From NCBI GenBank assembly GCA_030607875.1, contig JAUWJD010000019.1:1-58213 (forward strand): DNA of 58,213 nt, read 5' to 3'. The translations under genes were made by a program, and so were the position numbers. The first letter of the stretch is position 1; every line of letters begins with the position of its first letter. Shown in pieces: positions 8,001-15,142 of the stretch. The notes under the pieces were generated by a model. It did no database searches and was not told the origin of the DNA. It saw nothing but the letters and a program-made list of their open reading frames with translations. Source of the stretch: Chloroflexota bacterium (lineage in GTDB: Bacteria > Chloroflexota > Anaerolineae > UBA2200).

Positions 8001-8195
8001 GATACCCACATCAGCACGGTCGACGCCGACGGTGTGTCTCTGGCTGCCATTCAAGCACTCTACGAACTGTCGCAGGAGCGAGCTGGGCGCATCCAGGAGT
8101 TGGAGAGCAAGAACGCTTCTTTGGAGCAGCGGCTTGCGGCACTGGAAGTTCTGGTGGCCAAGCTGCTTCGGGAGCAAACAAGGGGTGGGCAATGA
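5067..8195 (+). CDS. Large exported adhesin-like protein with 15-residue repeats and C-terminal S74 chaperone
   Basis: The start ATG has AAAGGAG 7-8 nt upstream. The product is 1042 residues. There is a signal peptide (likely cut near AQA, residue 27), then an N-terminal module (about 48-150, FTYQGRLLLSG to PYALYARNAW) of a type common in exported proteins of environmental bacteria. From about residue 208 to 830 come roughly 40 units of 15 residues of the form ATVGGGxxNTASGxx, reminiscent of the YadA/Hep_Hag left-handed beta-roll head. The C-terminus (about 905-1042) carries an S74 intramolecular chaperone with the self-cleavage motif RSDRRLKENF (Ser-Lys dyad). It ends in a coiled coil (RIQELESKNASLEQRLAALE). 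In known S74 proteins the domain trimerises the fiber and is then cut off, so a trimeric surface fiber is inferred. The stop overlaps the next start (ATGA). Confidence 0.85.
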   Translation: MKARLFLAMVVCCGLLLVVTVMLTQAQEGAAQDQNMTLVPLGSGFTYQGRLLLSGNPVSGTCDLQFSLWDAATGGTQVGITETKTGVGVSNGLFTVLLDFGAAAFGGDARWLEVSVRSPAGRGDYTTLSPRQALTAVPYALYARNAWALTGNAGTTRGTNFLGTTDNEVLELKVNNARALRLEPNATSPNVIGGYRGNYVTLEAVGATIGGGGASDFADDYSNTVNGNFGTVSGGIDNGAGSGAWATVGGGNGNRAIGPGTAIGGGHDNDAWGSCATVPGGCSNTAGGEASTVGGGSLNTAHAAGSTVGGGLTNSASGDSAAIGGGEGNTASGEKATIGGGEYISVTGRAGTVAGGSHITVTGDYASVGGGEYNTAVYTYTTVGGGFGNTADGYGATVGGGGGHYVMNWEEPASTSGLGNNAAGTWSTVGGGAGNIASRYGATVGGGGGVAYHRGSAYEVANRAEGTWSTVGGGADNVASGLGATVGGGGVDFDPIRGEQYVSGNRAMGTSSTVGGGVSNLASGYCATVAGGGHNTARGLAAVVGGGGCFWEEGPVMHSNTASGDLSTVSGGAGNAAGGFAATVGGGYDNSADAITATIGGGQYISVTGKAATVAGGSHITVNGDYGTVGGGSNNRINGGEGTLWSYATIGGGMRNTASGAAATVGGGWDNQASAGQATVGGGYGNHASGDYATVGGGDRNTALDFDATVGGGAVNTANGEFATVAGGGENTAMGSNTTVGGGYRNTAGAASATVGGGVENNASGGAATVGGGAHNVAGGSGAIAGGGELNSASGDWATVGGGSGNAASDVYATVGGGHANSATGPEATVPGGGSNLAQGAFSFAAGRDAQALNDGAFVWADSTGAVFASYRDDQFRVRATGGARFDYNNNRWVEFYDTGTRVIGTHTGAYLSTGGVWTNRSDRRLKENFSPVDGKAVLDRLTGIPITTWNYKAEDRSVRHMGPSAQDLYAAFGLGDDDTHISTVDADGVSLAAIQALYELSQERAGRIQELESKNASLEQRLAALEVLVAKLLREQTRGGQ
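5691..7570 (+). repeat. About 40 degenerate 45-bp coding repeats
   Basis: GGC-GGN-GGN blocks recur every 45 bp, encoding xTVGGGxxNxAxG. A few units carry longer inserts (for example around 6270-6320, 6400-6460 and 6700-6760), and some segments (the GGEYISVTG and AGGSHITV pairs at about 6080 and 6870) recur as larger blocks. This suggests expansion by unequal crossover. Confidence 0.85.
6525..6535 (+). repeat. Run of 11 G inside the adhesin coding frame
   Basis: Eleven consecutive G encode part of VGGGGVD in the repeat region. A gain or loss of one G would truncate the protein before its S74 domain. A seven-G run also occurs at 5700-5706. Confidence 0.9.
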
Positions 8196-8476
8196 AGAGG
8201 GCAACGGTTCTGCTGACGCTCGTCTTCCTCTTGCTGGCTGGCGTCGTGTTGGCCGCGGATGGCTACGACCTGTCGTGGCACGTCATCAGCGGCGGGGGCG
8301 GGCATAGCGCAGCTGGGGCCTATGCACTGGAGGGCGCCGTCGTCCAGCCGGTCGGGGCGATGAGCGGAGGCGACTATGAGCTCCAAAGCGGCTTCTGGTA
8401 TGGCGTATCCGTGCCGCCGGCCGTGACCGGGTGGGCGTACCTGCCAGTGATTGTGAAGAGCTTCTTGCTGCCATAG
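8192..8476 (+). CDS. Small exported protein with C-terminal YLP tail
   Basis: The 94-residue product starts inside the stop codon of the adhesin gene (ATGA overlap), so the two are translationally coupled. It has a signal peptide (cut likely after VLA near residue 22). A compact Gly-rich segment follows (SWHVISGGGGHSAAGAYALEG and QPVGAMSGGDYELQSGFWYG), and the end is WAYLPVIVKSFLLP. The Gly-rich segment resembles a short beta-rich module seen in exported Chloroflexota proteins. The tail resembles the end of the 5'-nucleotidase in this window. It is probably a partner or accessory of the adhesin; no enzymatic motif is visible. Confidence 0.8.
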   Translation: MKRATVLLTLVFLLLAGVVLAADGYDLSWHVISGGGGHSAAGAYALEGAVVQPVGAMSGGDYELQSGFWYGVSVPPAVTGWAYLPVIVKSFLLP

Positions 8477-8678
8477 GGAAGTAGCCAAGACGTCGGACAG
8501 GCATTCAGATGCTGCGGTATGACAGCTCAGACTTGAGAGGGATTGTATTTGGGCTGGCAAGAAAGCCGCAAATGCATCGTGCTATGATCGCAATGACCCA
8601 GGTCTGATTCGTTTTTCGCCTTGGAGAAGTAGAAAAGCAAAGAGAATGGCGCTTGTTGGGAGACACGACCCACAAATC

Positions 8679-8707
8679 TTGCAGGCTCCGTGCGGATTTG
8701 CTATAAT
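8679..8707 (+). promoter_or_regulatory. Sigma-70 promoter (TTGCAG-17-TATAAT)
   Basis: TTGCAG at 8679-8684, a 17-bp spacer and TATAAT at 8702-8707 read into the leader of the methyltransferase gene, with transcription expected to start near 8713. Confidence 0.75.
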
Positions 8708-8712
8708 GTCAC

Positions 8713-8829
8713 CAGCAAACAGCAAAGTCCTGCGCCGCGGGAGACAGCAGCCAGGGGACGACCACGACGTAGTGGAGCCGCCACAGACACACATCAGCCC
8801 GTTCACTGCGAGTCGGTGGGCGGGTTTTT
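8713..8829 (+). ncRNA. Structured leader/small RNA ending in an intrinsic terminator (copy A)
   Basis: An approximately 117-nt transcript would run from the promoter at 8679 to a strong hairpin: CCCGTTCACTG (8798-8808) pairs fully, including G-U pairs, with 8814-8824, and TTTTT follows. The part 8762-8824 matches 9765-9827 at 55 of 63 positions without gaps. Differences in the stem keep pairing (A-U against G-U). The next start codon is 45 nt after the T-run, so it may be a riboswitch-like attenuator or an independent small RNA. I could not match it to a named RNA family. Confidence 0.55.
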
Positions 8830-8874
8830 GTCTTACCCGTTCAGAATACCTAGCCGTGCAAAGGGGGGATCTAA

Positions 8875-9684
8875 ATGCACTCTAGGGCGGACGAATTATC
8901 ACCAGAAGAGGTTTCAGCACGAGAGCCTTCCTACTTCGAATTCCAAGCTATATTTGGCGCGACAAAACATGGAGGGGGTTCAAAGGCCACAAGAGAGCTC
9001 ATTGAGTTGTGCCATATAGACGAAAGCAAGTACGTCTTGGATGTTGGTTGCGGCGTTGGAATGACTCCTTGCTACATTGCAAAAAGGCTTGGCTGTAGAG
9101 TGGTCGGTGTGGACATTCGTGAGAGTATGATCGATAGGGCAAATGAAAGGGCGCAAAGACAGAGTGTAGAGCATAGGGTTGAGTTTAGGGTAGTAGACGC
9201 GCAAAACCTCCCTTTCGAGGATGCCCTTTTCGACGTAGTCATTGGCGAGTCCATAACCGCATTCCTAGAAGATAAACAAAGAGGGGTAAGCGAGTATGTG
9301 AGAGTGACAAAGCTAGGAGGATACGTCGGGCTTAATGAGGCGACTTGGCTAAAGGCACCCCCTCCGACAGGATTGGTCGACTATTATTTCCGAACCACCG
9401 GTACTAAACCGGAAACCTCCGATGGATGGGAAGAACTGTTGGAAGGCTCTGGATTGGCAGATAGGGTAGTGAGAACCTACAGAATGAAGGTTTTGAGCGA
9501 GTACATTGATGGACTTAGGCGGTTCGGATTTAGAGATCTTCTGAGTACAGGGCATAGATTTTTGTCTCTGGCGATCACAAGTCCAGCTTTCAGGAGATTC
9601 GCGAAAGGAACATTGCCTACTGCAACTATCATCAGGGGCATTTTCGAATACTTGGGATACGGAATTTACGTCGGCAGGAAATAG
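8875..9684 (+). CDS. Class I SAM-dependent methyltransferase (AT-richer than neighbours)
   Basis: The 269-residue protein starts at an ATG preceded by an AAAGGGGGG tract. It has motif I VLDVGCGVG (54-62), the acidic end of strand 2 in VVGVDIRE (Asp80) and the VVDAQNLPFED region of motif II, so it is a Rossmann-fold methyltransferase of the Methyltransf_11 type. The substrate is unknown. Base composition (about half G+C in the stretches I counted) and codon use (frequent AGA/AGG and ATA) differ from the surrounding GC-rich genes, which suggests acquisition. It stands alone between two copies of the same leader/terminator sequence. Confidence 0.85.
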   Translation: MHSRADELSPEEVSAREPSYFEFQAIFGATKHGGGSKATRELIELCHIDESKYVLDVGCGVGMTPCYIAKRLGCRVVGVDIRESMIDRANERAQRQSVEHRVEFRVVDAQNLPFEDALFDVVIGESITAFLEDKQRGVSEYVRVTKLGGYVGLNEATWLKAPPPTGLVDYYFRTTGTKPETSDGWEELLEGSGLADRVVRTYRMKVLSEYIDGLRRFGFRDLLSTGHRFLSLAITSPAFRRFAKGTLPTATIIRGIFEYLGYGIYVGRK

Positions 9685-9764
9685 GGCATCTACCGGTACA
9701 AAGAGGATGAGGTAGAATAGCACGAAGAAAAGCCGGTGCGACTTCTGGCAAAGTCAGAGCAGGC

Positions 9765-9835
9765 CCACGACGCAGGGGAGCCATCACAGACACATATCAG
9801 CCCGTTCGCTGCAAGTCAGTGGGCGGGCTGTTGCG
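9765..9835 (+). ncRNA. Structured leader/terminator sequence (copy B)
   Basis: This repeats 8762-8824 (55 of 63 identical) and forms an even better hairpin: CAGCCCGTTCGCTG (9798-9811) pairs with 9817-9830 over 14 bp with a 5-nt loop, followed by a T-rich tract. A TAGAAT at 9713-9718 could be a -10 box, but no good -35 was seen. It serves as a terminator after the methyltransferase, as a separate small RNA, or as the leader of the lipoprotein gene 370 bp further on. Confidence 0.5.
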
Positions 9836-10203
9836 TTTTGACCCACTGGTAACCACCCGCTGCAATGCTGACCACACCGCGGGCCGCAGCATGTTTCGGA
9901 TGCCTCGCTGGCGCGAGCAGCATCGCTTCATTCGCACACCCGCACCGCGGCAGGCTGCTGGGATTCGGGACGGGCACTGGCTGACCAGGGTGTGGTCTCG
10001 ACGGCGGTGAGAATGCGTGAGGGCTACCAGTGGGGTGAACTCACTTCGCTCATTCTAGTGCTTCGCACTCTGCGAAGGGTGGGGGCATTGGTCGAAACGG
10101 TCCGACCCCCCAGACGAGGGCGGAACCTTCTCGGCCATCAAGACGTCTGCAAGACGGCAAAGCCAACCTGCAGGATCGCCAAGAAAAGGAAAGGGAACAA
10201 GGA
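9836..10203 (+). other. Non-coding stretch before the lipoprotein gene
   Basis: No convincing gene was found. It ends with purine-rich sequence (AAAAGGAAAGGGAACAAGGA) that provides the ribosome binding site of the lipoprotein at 10204. Confidence 0.5.
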
Positions 10204-11376
10204 ATGAAAAGCAAATCGTGTACTTTGGTTCTGTTACTCACTGTGGGCGCGTTGAACTTCAGCGGCTGCGGGCCGGCCACGCCCCAGCCCACGGAAATCC
10301 CAACGGCTACTCCGACGCAGGCCGCCGTGGAGGCGCCGGATCCGGTCCGTGCCCGCGATGCGGCCCTGGCCCACGTCAGCGAACGCTACGGCGAGCAGGC
10401 TCCTGCGCTGGGATTGGCCTGGACGGAGGAACTCACTACTCCAGAAGGGCTGGTTGGCTTGACGACCTACCAGTACACGGCCGAGGACTGGGTGGTCACG
10501 GTATCCTATCCGATCGTGCGGCCCGATCTGACGGTGTATCAGGTGGTGGTGGCGAACGACGCTACTGGGTTCCACTGGGAGGGACAGGTCGATGCCGCGG
10601 GGCGCGTGACACAGGCACTCGAAGGAGTGCTGGCCGCGCGGGATGCGGCCCTGACTTACGTCATCGAACACTATGGCGCTGAGGCCCCTACCTCAGGGCT
10701 GAGCTGGATGGAGGAGAACATCACTCCAGGGTGGCCGGACGCGCCTGTCCCCGGCTGGGTAGAATACCAGTACACCGCCGAGGGCTGGGTGGTCACGGTC
10801 GGCCATGCGGTCCTCCCGCTCGAATGGATCGTCTATCAGATCACGGTATCCAACCAGACCACTAGGTTCCAGTGGGAGGGCGAGGTAGACGCAGGGGGGC
10901 GAGTGACCGAGACGACCGCTCCGACAGCAGCCGCCGAAGACGAGTACGTGGGATGGCAGACCTACACGAGTGCGAAGTTCGGCTACACACTCAAGCACCC
11001 CCGCGATGTCACGATGATGGGGGCTGATCTCGATGAATCGGTACAGTTTGTGGGACCGGTAGCCAACAACGAACACTGGCCCTGGTTCTCTGTGGATCAC
11101 TTTGACAGCAATTTCTATCACCCACCCGCTGGCACCGATGTCCACCAGTGGATCGCCGATTCCTCCGTTTCCTACGACGAAATGGGTCCCAAAGTGCAAG
11201 TGGCGGGTCTTCCGACAGTCCATCTCATATACCAGGGAGGCCCGGGGATCTACGCCTCTGACGACTATTACTTCATCAGAGGTGACCAACTGTTCCGGAT
11301 CACGATACTTCACGCCGGCGGAAAGCAGGACTGGGACCTGTACGACAAGTTCTTGCAGAGCTTCACATTTCCCTGA
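10204..11376 (+). CDS. Lipoprotein with two repeated domains and a C-terminal PsbP-like domain
   Basis: The 390-residue product has a lipoprotein signal peptide with lipobox FSGC (Cys22) and a Thr/Pro linker. Two roughly 95-residue repeats (about 46-238) each run RARDAALxxVxExYGxxAP, GLxWxEE, then YTAEDWVVTVSYP and FxWEGxVDAxGxVT. They look like PepSY-type repeats of the envelope, which is inference. The C-terminal region (about 252-390, YTSAKFGYTLKHPRDV to LQSFTFP) resembles PsbP-like/lipoprotein accessory domains. It is likely anchored on the outer face of the membrane. The first two thirds are nearly identical in DNA to the next gene, but the C-terminal domain is different. Confidence 0.8.
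   Translation: MKSKSCTLVLLLTVGALNFSGCGPATPQPTEIPTATPTQAAVEAPDPVRARDAALAHVSERYGEQAPALGLAWTEELTTPEGLVGLTTYQYTAEDWVVTVSYPIVRPDLTVYQVVVANDATGFHWEGQVDAAGRVTQALEGVLAARDAALTYVIEHYGAEAPTSGLSWMEENITPGWPDAPVPGWVEYQYTAEGWVVTVGHAVLPLEWIVYQITVSNQTTRFQWEGEVDAGGRVTETTAPTAAAEDEYVGWQTYTSAKFGYTLKHPRDVTMMGADLDESVQFVGPVANNEHWPWFSVDHFDSNFYHPPAGTDVHQWIADSSVSYDEMGPKVQVAGLPTVHLIYQGGPGIYASDDYYFIRGDQLFRITILHAGGKQDWDLYDKFLQSFTFP
10258..10920 (+). repeat. About 650-bp segmental duplication shared with 11779-12441
   Basis: From AGCGGCTGCGGGCCGGCC onward the two lipoprotein genes match almost base for base at an offset of 1521 bp, including silent positions, until the end of the second repeat unit. This is a recent duplication or gene conversion. 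Confidence 0.85.
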
Positions 11377-11724
11377 CGTGCAGCGAAAGCCTGGTCTGGT
11401 ACCACTCACTTGCACGCCAGTACAAGCGGCAGGCGATAGGGCGGGCGTCTCGTCTGCGTACGGTCCGGGGCTCCATGGCCAGTGGCGGCATCCAACAGTT
11501 GGGGGCGAACCAGGCAGTGAGCACAGGATGCGGGTGAGAAGTGCCCATCGGGTCGAGGGACGCATGCTTTCGCAAAAGTCACCCCTTGGGGTGCAACAAG
11601 GAGGCACAGCGCTACCCTCCCTGGGCCAGCCCCCAGGATGCCAGAGATTCCTGGGCAAGTCAAGTAGGCGGTGGGCTGGCACCGCCTCCACTACTACGAA
11701 CATATAATACGAGGGAGGCAAGGT
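11377..11724 (+). other. Intergenic stretch between the two lipoproteins
   Basis: No gene is evident. A TATAAT at 11703-11708 has no -35 partner and lies too close to the ribosome binding site (GAGGGAGG) to be trusted. Confidence 0.4.
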
Positions 11725-14565
11725 ATGAAAAGCAAACTGTCAACTTTGGGATTGGTAATCATTCTGAGCGCGTTGACCTTCAGCGGCTGCGGGCCGGCCA
11801 CGCCTCAGCCCACGGAAATCCCAACGGCTACTCCGACGCAGGCCGCCGTGGAGGCGCCGGATCCGGTCCGTGCCCGCGATGCGGCCCTGGCCTACGTCAG
11901 CGAACGCTACGGCGAGCAGGCTCCTGCGCTGGGACTGGCCTGGACGGAGGAACTCACTACTCCAGAAGGGCTGGTTGGCTCGACGACCTACCAGTACACG
12001 GCCGAGGACTGGGTGGTCACGGTATCCTATCCGATCGTGCGGCCCGATCTGACGGTGTATCAGGTGGGGGTGGCGAACGACGCTACTGGGTTCCACTGGG
12101 AGGGACAGGTCGATGCCGCGGGGCGCGTGACACAGGCACCCGAAGGAGTGCTGGCCGCGCGGGATGCGGCCCTGACTTACGTCATCGAACACTACGGGGA
12201 TCAGGCCCCTGCCTCAGGGCTGAGCTGGATGGAGGAGAACATCACTCCAGGGTGGCCGGACGCGCCCGTCCCCGGCTGGGTAGAATACGAGTACACTGCC
12301 GAGGGCTGGGTGGTCACGGTCGGCCATGCGGTCCTCCCGCTCGAATGGATCGTCTATCAGATCACGGTATCCAACCAGACCACTGGTTTCCAGTGGGAGG
12401 GAGAGGTAGACGCCTCCGGGCGGGTGACGGAGCGACTCGCTCCTGAAGAGGTCCGTGCGGCCCGCGGTGCGGCCCAGGCCTATGTCCTCTACAATTACGG
12501 CGAAGAGACCGCCCCTGCACGTGGCCTGACTTGGACAGAGGAACGCACCACTCCAGAGGGGCTCGTCGGCTCGGAAACCTACGAGTTCACCACAGGAGAC
12601 TGGGTCGTCAGCATCTCCTATCCGGTGGTGGCCCCCGAAGCGGTTATCTATCAGGTCAAGGTGGCCAACCAGACCACTGGGTTCTGGTGGGAGGGAGAGG
12701 TGGACGCAGCCGGAGAGGTGACGGAGTCATCCGCTTCGAGGGAGCCCACGGTGGATGTATCCGACCCGGGCCGCGCCCTCGATGTGGCCCTGGCTTACGT
12801 CGCGGAACGTTACGGGGAACAGGCCCCAGCGCCGGGGCTGACCTGGACGGGGGACCGCCCCCCTCCAGAAGAGTTCGTCGGTTCCGAAATCTTCGAGTTC
12901 ACCACTGAGGACTGGGTGGCTACGGTATCCTGTGGAGTCGTGGCGCCCGATATCTTGATGTGGCGAGTCGTGGTGTCTAACCAGATCACTGGGTTCCAGT
13001 GGGAGGGGGAGGTAGACGCAGAGGGGCACGTGACGGAGAGACTTGCTCACACCAGTGGGCAGGCTGTTGTGGGCTGGTATGGCCTGGTCGTCAGCCTGCC
13101 CTCCGAGGCGCAGTTCGATGACTATCTCTCCTTGGCACCAGAAGGGACCGGCGAGGTCGGACTGAGCGGTGCCAATGCTGGCGTGGAGGCCGAAATCGAG
13201 GACCTCCGCGACGGCGGAACCCGCGCCCACTTCTGGGGTACCCTGGCCCGTGACGTGCCCGACTATGGCCGGTACCAGCTGGTTGTGACCCGCCTGCGCC
13301 CCGACAGGCAGGGCACCTTCTTCGACCCTGACCCGATCGAGGGCTGGGAGGGAACAGTTGTCAGCACCCCGGCCATGGCGCAGTACGACGACTATTTTGT
13401 CCTGTCCGGTGACTTTGCGGTGCGGTATGGCATTGATAGCACCGATCCCACGTTTGCCGCTCAGTTGGAACAACTGCGTGATACCGGGACCACCATCCGC
13501 GTGTGGGGGCGTCTGACTTGTGGCATCATGGACGTGAACGCCTCGCGGATCGATGTGATCGCGCTTCAGATTGTTGGAGCGCCCCCAGCGCCTGCGCCTA
13601 CGTCGGTTGACGGCTGGGTGGGCACCATTGTCAAGCTCGAGCATGGCGCGCAGCACGACGACTACTTTGAGCGTGAGGACGGACAGCGTTTTGGCATCGA
13701 ATCCACAGACGAGGACATGCAGAAGCGGATCGAAGGGCTCCGAACGGTGGGTGCGCGGGTGCGGGTATGGGGGCAGTTGTTCATCAATGTCCTGGATTAT
13801 GACGCCCGGCAGATCATTGTAGAGCGCTACGAGTTGGCGCCTGTGACCGAGAGCGTAGATGGTTGGGTAGGCACGATCGTCAAGCTCGCACATGGCTCAC
13901 AGTACGGCGAGTACTTTGAGCGTAGCGACGGGCAGCGCTTTGGTATCGATGGCCTAACACATGCTGTGGTAGGGCAGATCGACGGGTTCAGGTGGACGGG
14001 TGCGCAGGTGCAGGTATGGGGCCAGTTGCTGCTTGACGTCCCCGCTTACGAGGTCCGGCTGATCAACGTGGAACGCATCCAGGCCGTATCAGGGCCGGCA
14101 GCGGAGGCCAGGAATCTCTCGCTTTTTGCCTCCGCCAGCGCGTCTTCTGTCTTCCCGTCAGATCGCTGGGGAACGTATCATGCCCTCTCCGTTATCGATG
14201 GCATGCTGAGCCAACCCTGGGTGGAGGGGGTTGTTGGGCCCGGCCTGGGTGAATGGATCCTGCTCACTTTCCCCGGAATGATAGAGGTGGAGCGCATTGG
14301 CTTCGATGTCGGATACGACCGTGACGATGACATCTTTTTCGCCAACAACCGGCTGAAGAAAGCAACCATCATCTTCTCCAACGGTGAGCAAGTTGAGCTG
14401 ACCTTCTCCGACGCCCGGGGAGTGCAGATGATCCCCTTGGTCCGCGCTCCCGGCCCCCCGATCCAAACCACCTTTGTCAAAGTGGTCATCGAGGAGGTCT
14501 ATCCCGGCTCCAAGTATGACGACACCTGCGTGGGCGAAATCGAGGTGTGGGGAAGGACAAAGTGA
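11725..14565 (+). CDS. Large lipoprotein: four PepSY-like repeats, four beta-barrel-like repeats and a C-terminal discoidin-like domain
   Basis: The ATG at 11725 is preferred over the frame start at 11671 because GAGGGAGG precedes it and the lipoprotein signal (lipobox FSGC, Cys22) begins there. The 946-residue product has four approximately 95-residue units (46-430) like those of the preceding lipoprotein. Four roughly 80-residue units follow (about 440-790, VDGWVGTIVKLxHG, DDYFxRxDGQRFGI, VRVWGQL) that resemble small OB-like beta barrels. The C-terminal domain (about 792-946) has YHALSVIDGMLSQPWVEG, GEWILLTF and YDDTCVGEIEVWG. This pattern fits the NADase-type glycan-binding/F5-8C-like domain. 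An extracellular carbohydrate-binding role is inference. Confidence 0.85.
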   Translation: MKSKLSTLGLVIILSALTFSGCGPATPQPTEIPTATPTQAAVEAPDPVRARDAALAYVSERYGEQAPALGLAWTEELTTPEGLVGSTTYQYTAEDWVVTVSYPIVRPDLTVYQVGVANDATGFHWEGQVDAAGRVTQAPEGVLAARDAALTYVIEHYGDQAPASGLSWMEENITPGWPDAPVPGWVEYEYTAEGWVVTVGHAVLPLEWIVYQITVSNQTTGFQWEGEVDASGRVTERLAPEEVRAARGAAQAYVLYNYGEETAPARGLTWTEERTTPEGLVGSETYEFTTGDWVVSISYPVVAPEAVIYQVKVANQTTGFWWEGEVDAAGEVTESSASREPTVDVSDPGRALDVALAYVAERYGEQAPAPGLTWTGDRPPPEEFVGSEIFEFTTEDWVATVSCGVVAPDILMWRVVVSNQITGFQWEGEVDAEGHVTERLAHTSGQAVVGWYGLVVSLPSEAQFDDYLSLAPEGTGEVGLSGANAGVEAEIEDLRDGGTRAHFWGTLARDVPDYGRYQLVVTRLRPDRQGTFFDPDPIEGWEGTVVSTPAMAQYDDYFVLSGDFAVRYGIDSTDPTFAAQLEQLRDTGTTIRVWGRLTCGIMDVNASRIDVIALQIVGAPPAPAPTSVDGWVGTIVKLEHGAQHDDYFEREDGQRFGIESTDEDMQKRIEGLRTVGARVRVWGQLFINVLDYDARQIIVERYELAPVTESVDGWVGTIVKLAHGSQYGEYFERSDGQRFGIDGLTHAVVGQIDGFRWTGAQVQVWGQLLLDVPAYEVRLINVERIQAVSGPAAEARNLSLFASASASSVFPSDRWGTYHALSVIDGMLSQPWVEGVVGPGLGEWILLTFPGMIEVERIGFDVGYDRDDDIFFANNRLKKATIIFSNGEQVELTFSDARGVQMIPLVRAPGPPIQTTFVKVVIEEVYPGSKYDDTCVGEIEVWGRTK

Positions 14566-15142
14566 TGGACCAGCATCTACTGACCCAAGTGGCACAGAGA
14601 GGTGGTTGAGTTATCGGAGGCGGAAGGGTAGCCTACGCCACCTGGCCCAGAGTCGGATACGGTGACACCACATCCGCTGGAGGAGGCAATCCGGACTCGG
14701 CTGCAAAGTGTGTTGGTCGGCTTGTGTGGCAGGATCACTCACTTCAGGTAGTGGTGACAAAGGCGGCCCGCACACTAATCCTGGTACCACGGAATCAGCG
14801 CCAGGGGCATCAACACAGTTTGGAACCGAGGCGAGGAAGCAGAGCCATCGAAGGCCGCTCTGCTCCCTCTGCTCCCTCTGTACCATCTGTTCCCTGTGCA
14901 GCCTCTGGGGGGCGCGGGGTCTGTGGTATCGGACGTGGGCCAAGCCGTGACCACACGGCGCCAGCTCCCTGCAGGATGCGCGCGGAGTGACCAAAGCACC
15001 GCCGGACGGCGCAACGAAGACGCAATCCGCCTCTGGTCTGCACTGCAGACTCCGTGCCTGTGCGCCGCCCAACATCAGGCGCAGTTGAGGAACGCCGCAA
15101 CAGGTACCACTGCAGTATCACTTTGGAGTACTGGAGAGCCAC
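14566..15142 (+). other. Gene-free stretch with a degenerate CTCTG-CTCC tandem
   Basis: No frame on either strand looks like a real gene. A short imperfect repeat (CTCTGCTCC, about 14859-14897) is the only internal structure seen. Confidence 0.4.

Noticed and set aside
6762..8204. Minus-strand 480-residue frame opposite the adhesin repeats
   Set aside because: A shadow of the GGC-rich repeats; composition and repeat phase follow the plus-strand gene.
8713..8829. Match of the structured leader to a c-di-GMP-I, cobalamin or c-di-AMP riboswitch
   Set aside because: I compared remembered core motifs and found no convincing agreement, so no family name is given.
11703..11708. TATAAT before the second lipoprotein gene
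   Set aside because: No -35 box at usable spacing and too close to the ribosome binding site.
12727..13893. Minus-strand 388-residue frame within the large lipoprotein gene
   Set aside because: No start signal or motif; periodicity derives from the repeats on the other strand.
14859..14897. CTCTG-CTCC tandem stretch
   Set aside because: Short and imperfect, with no coding or structural context.
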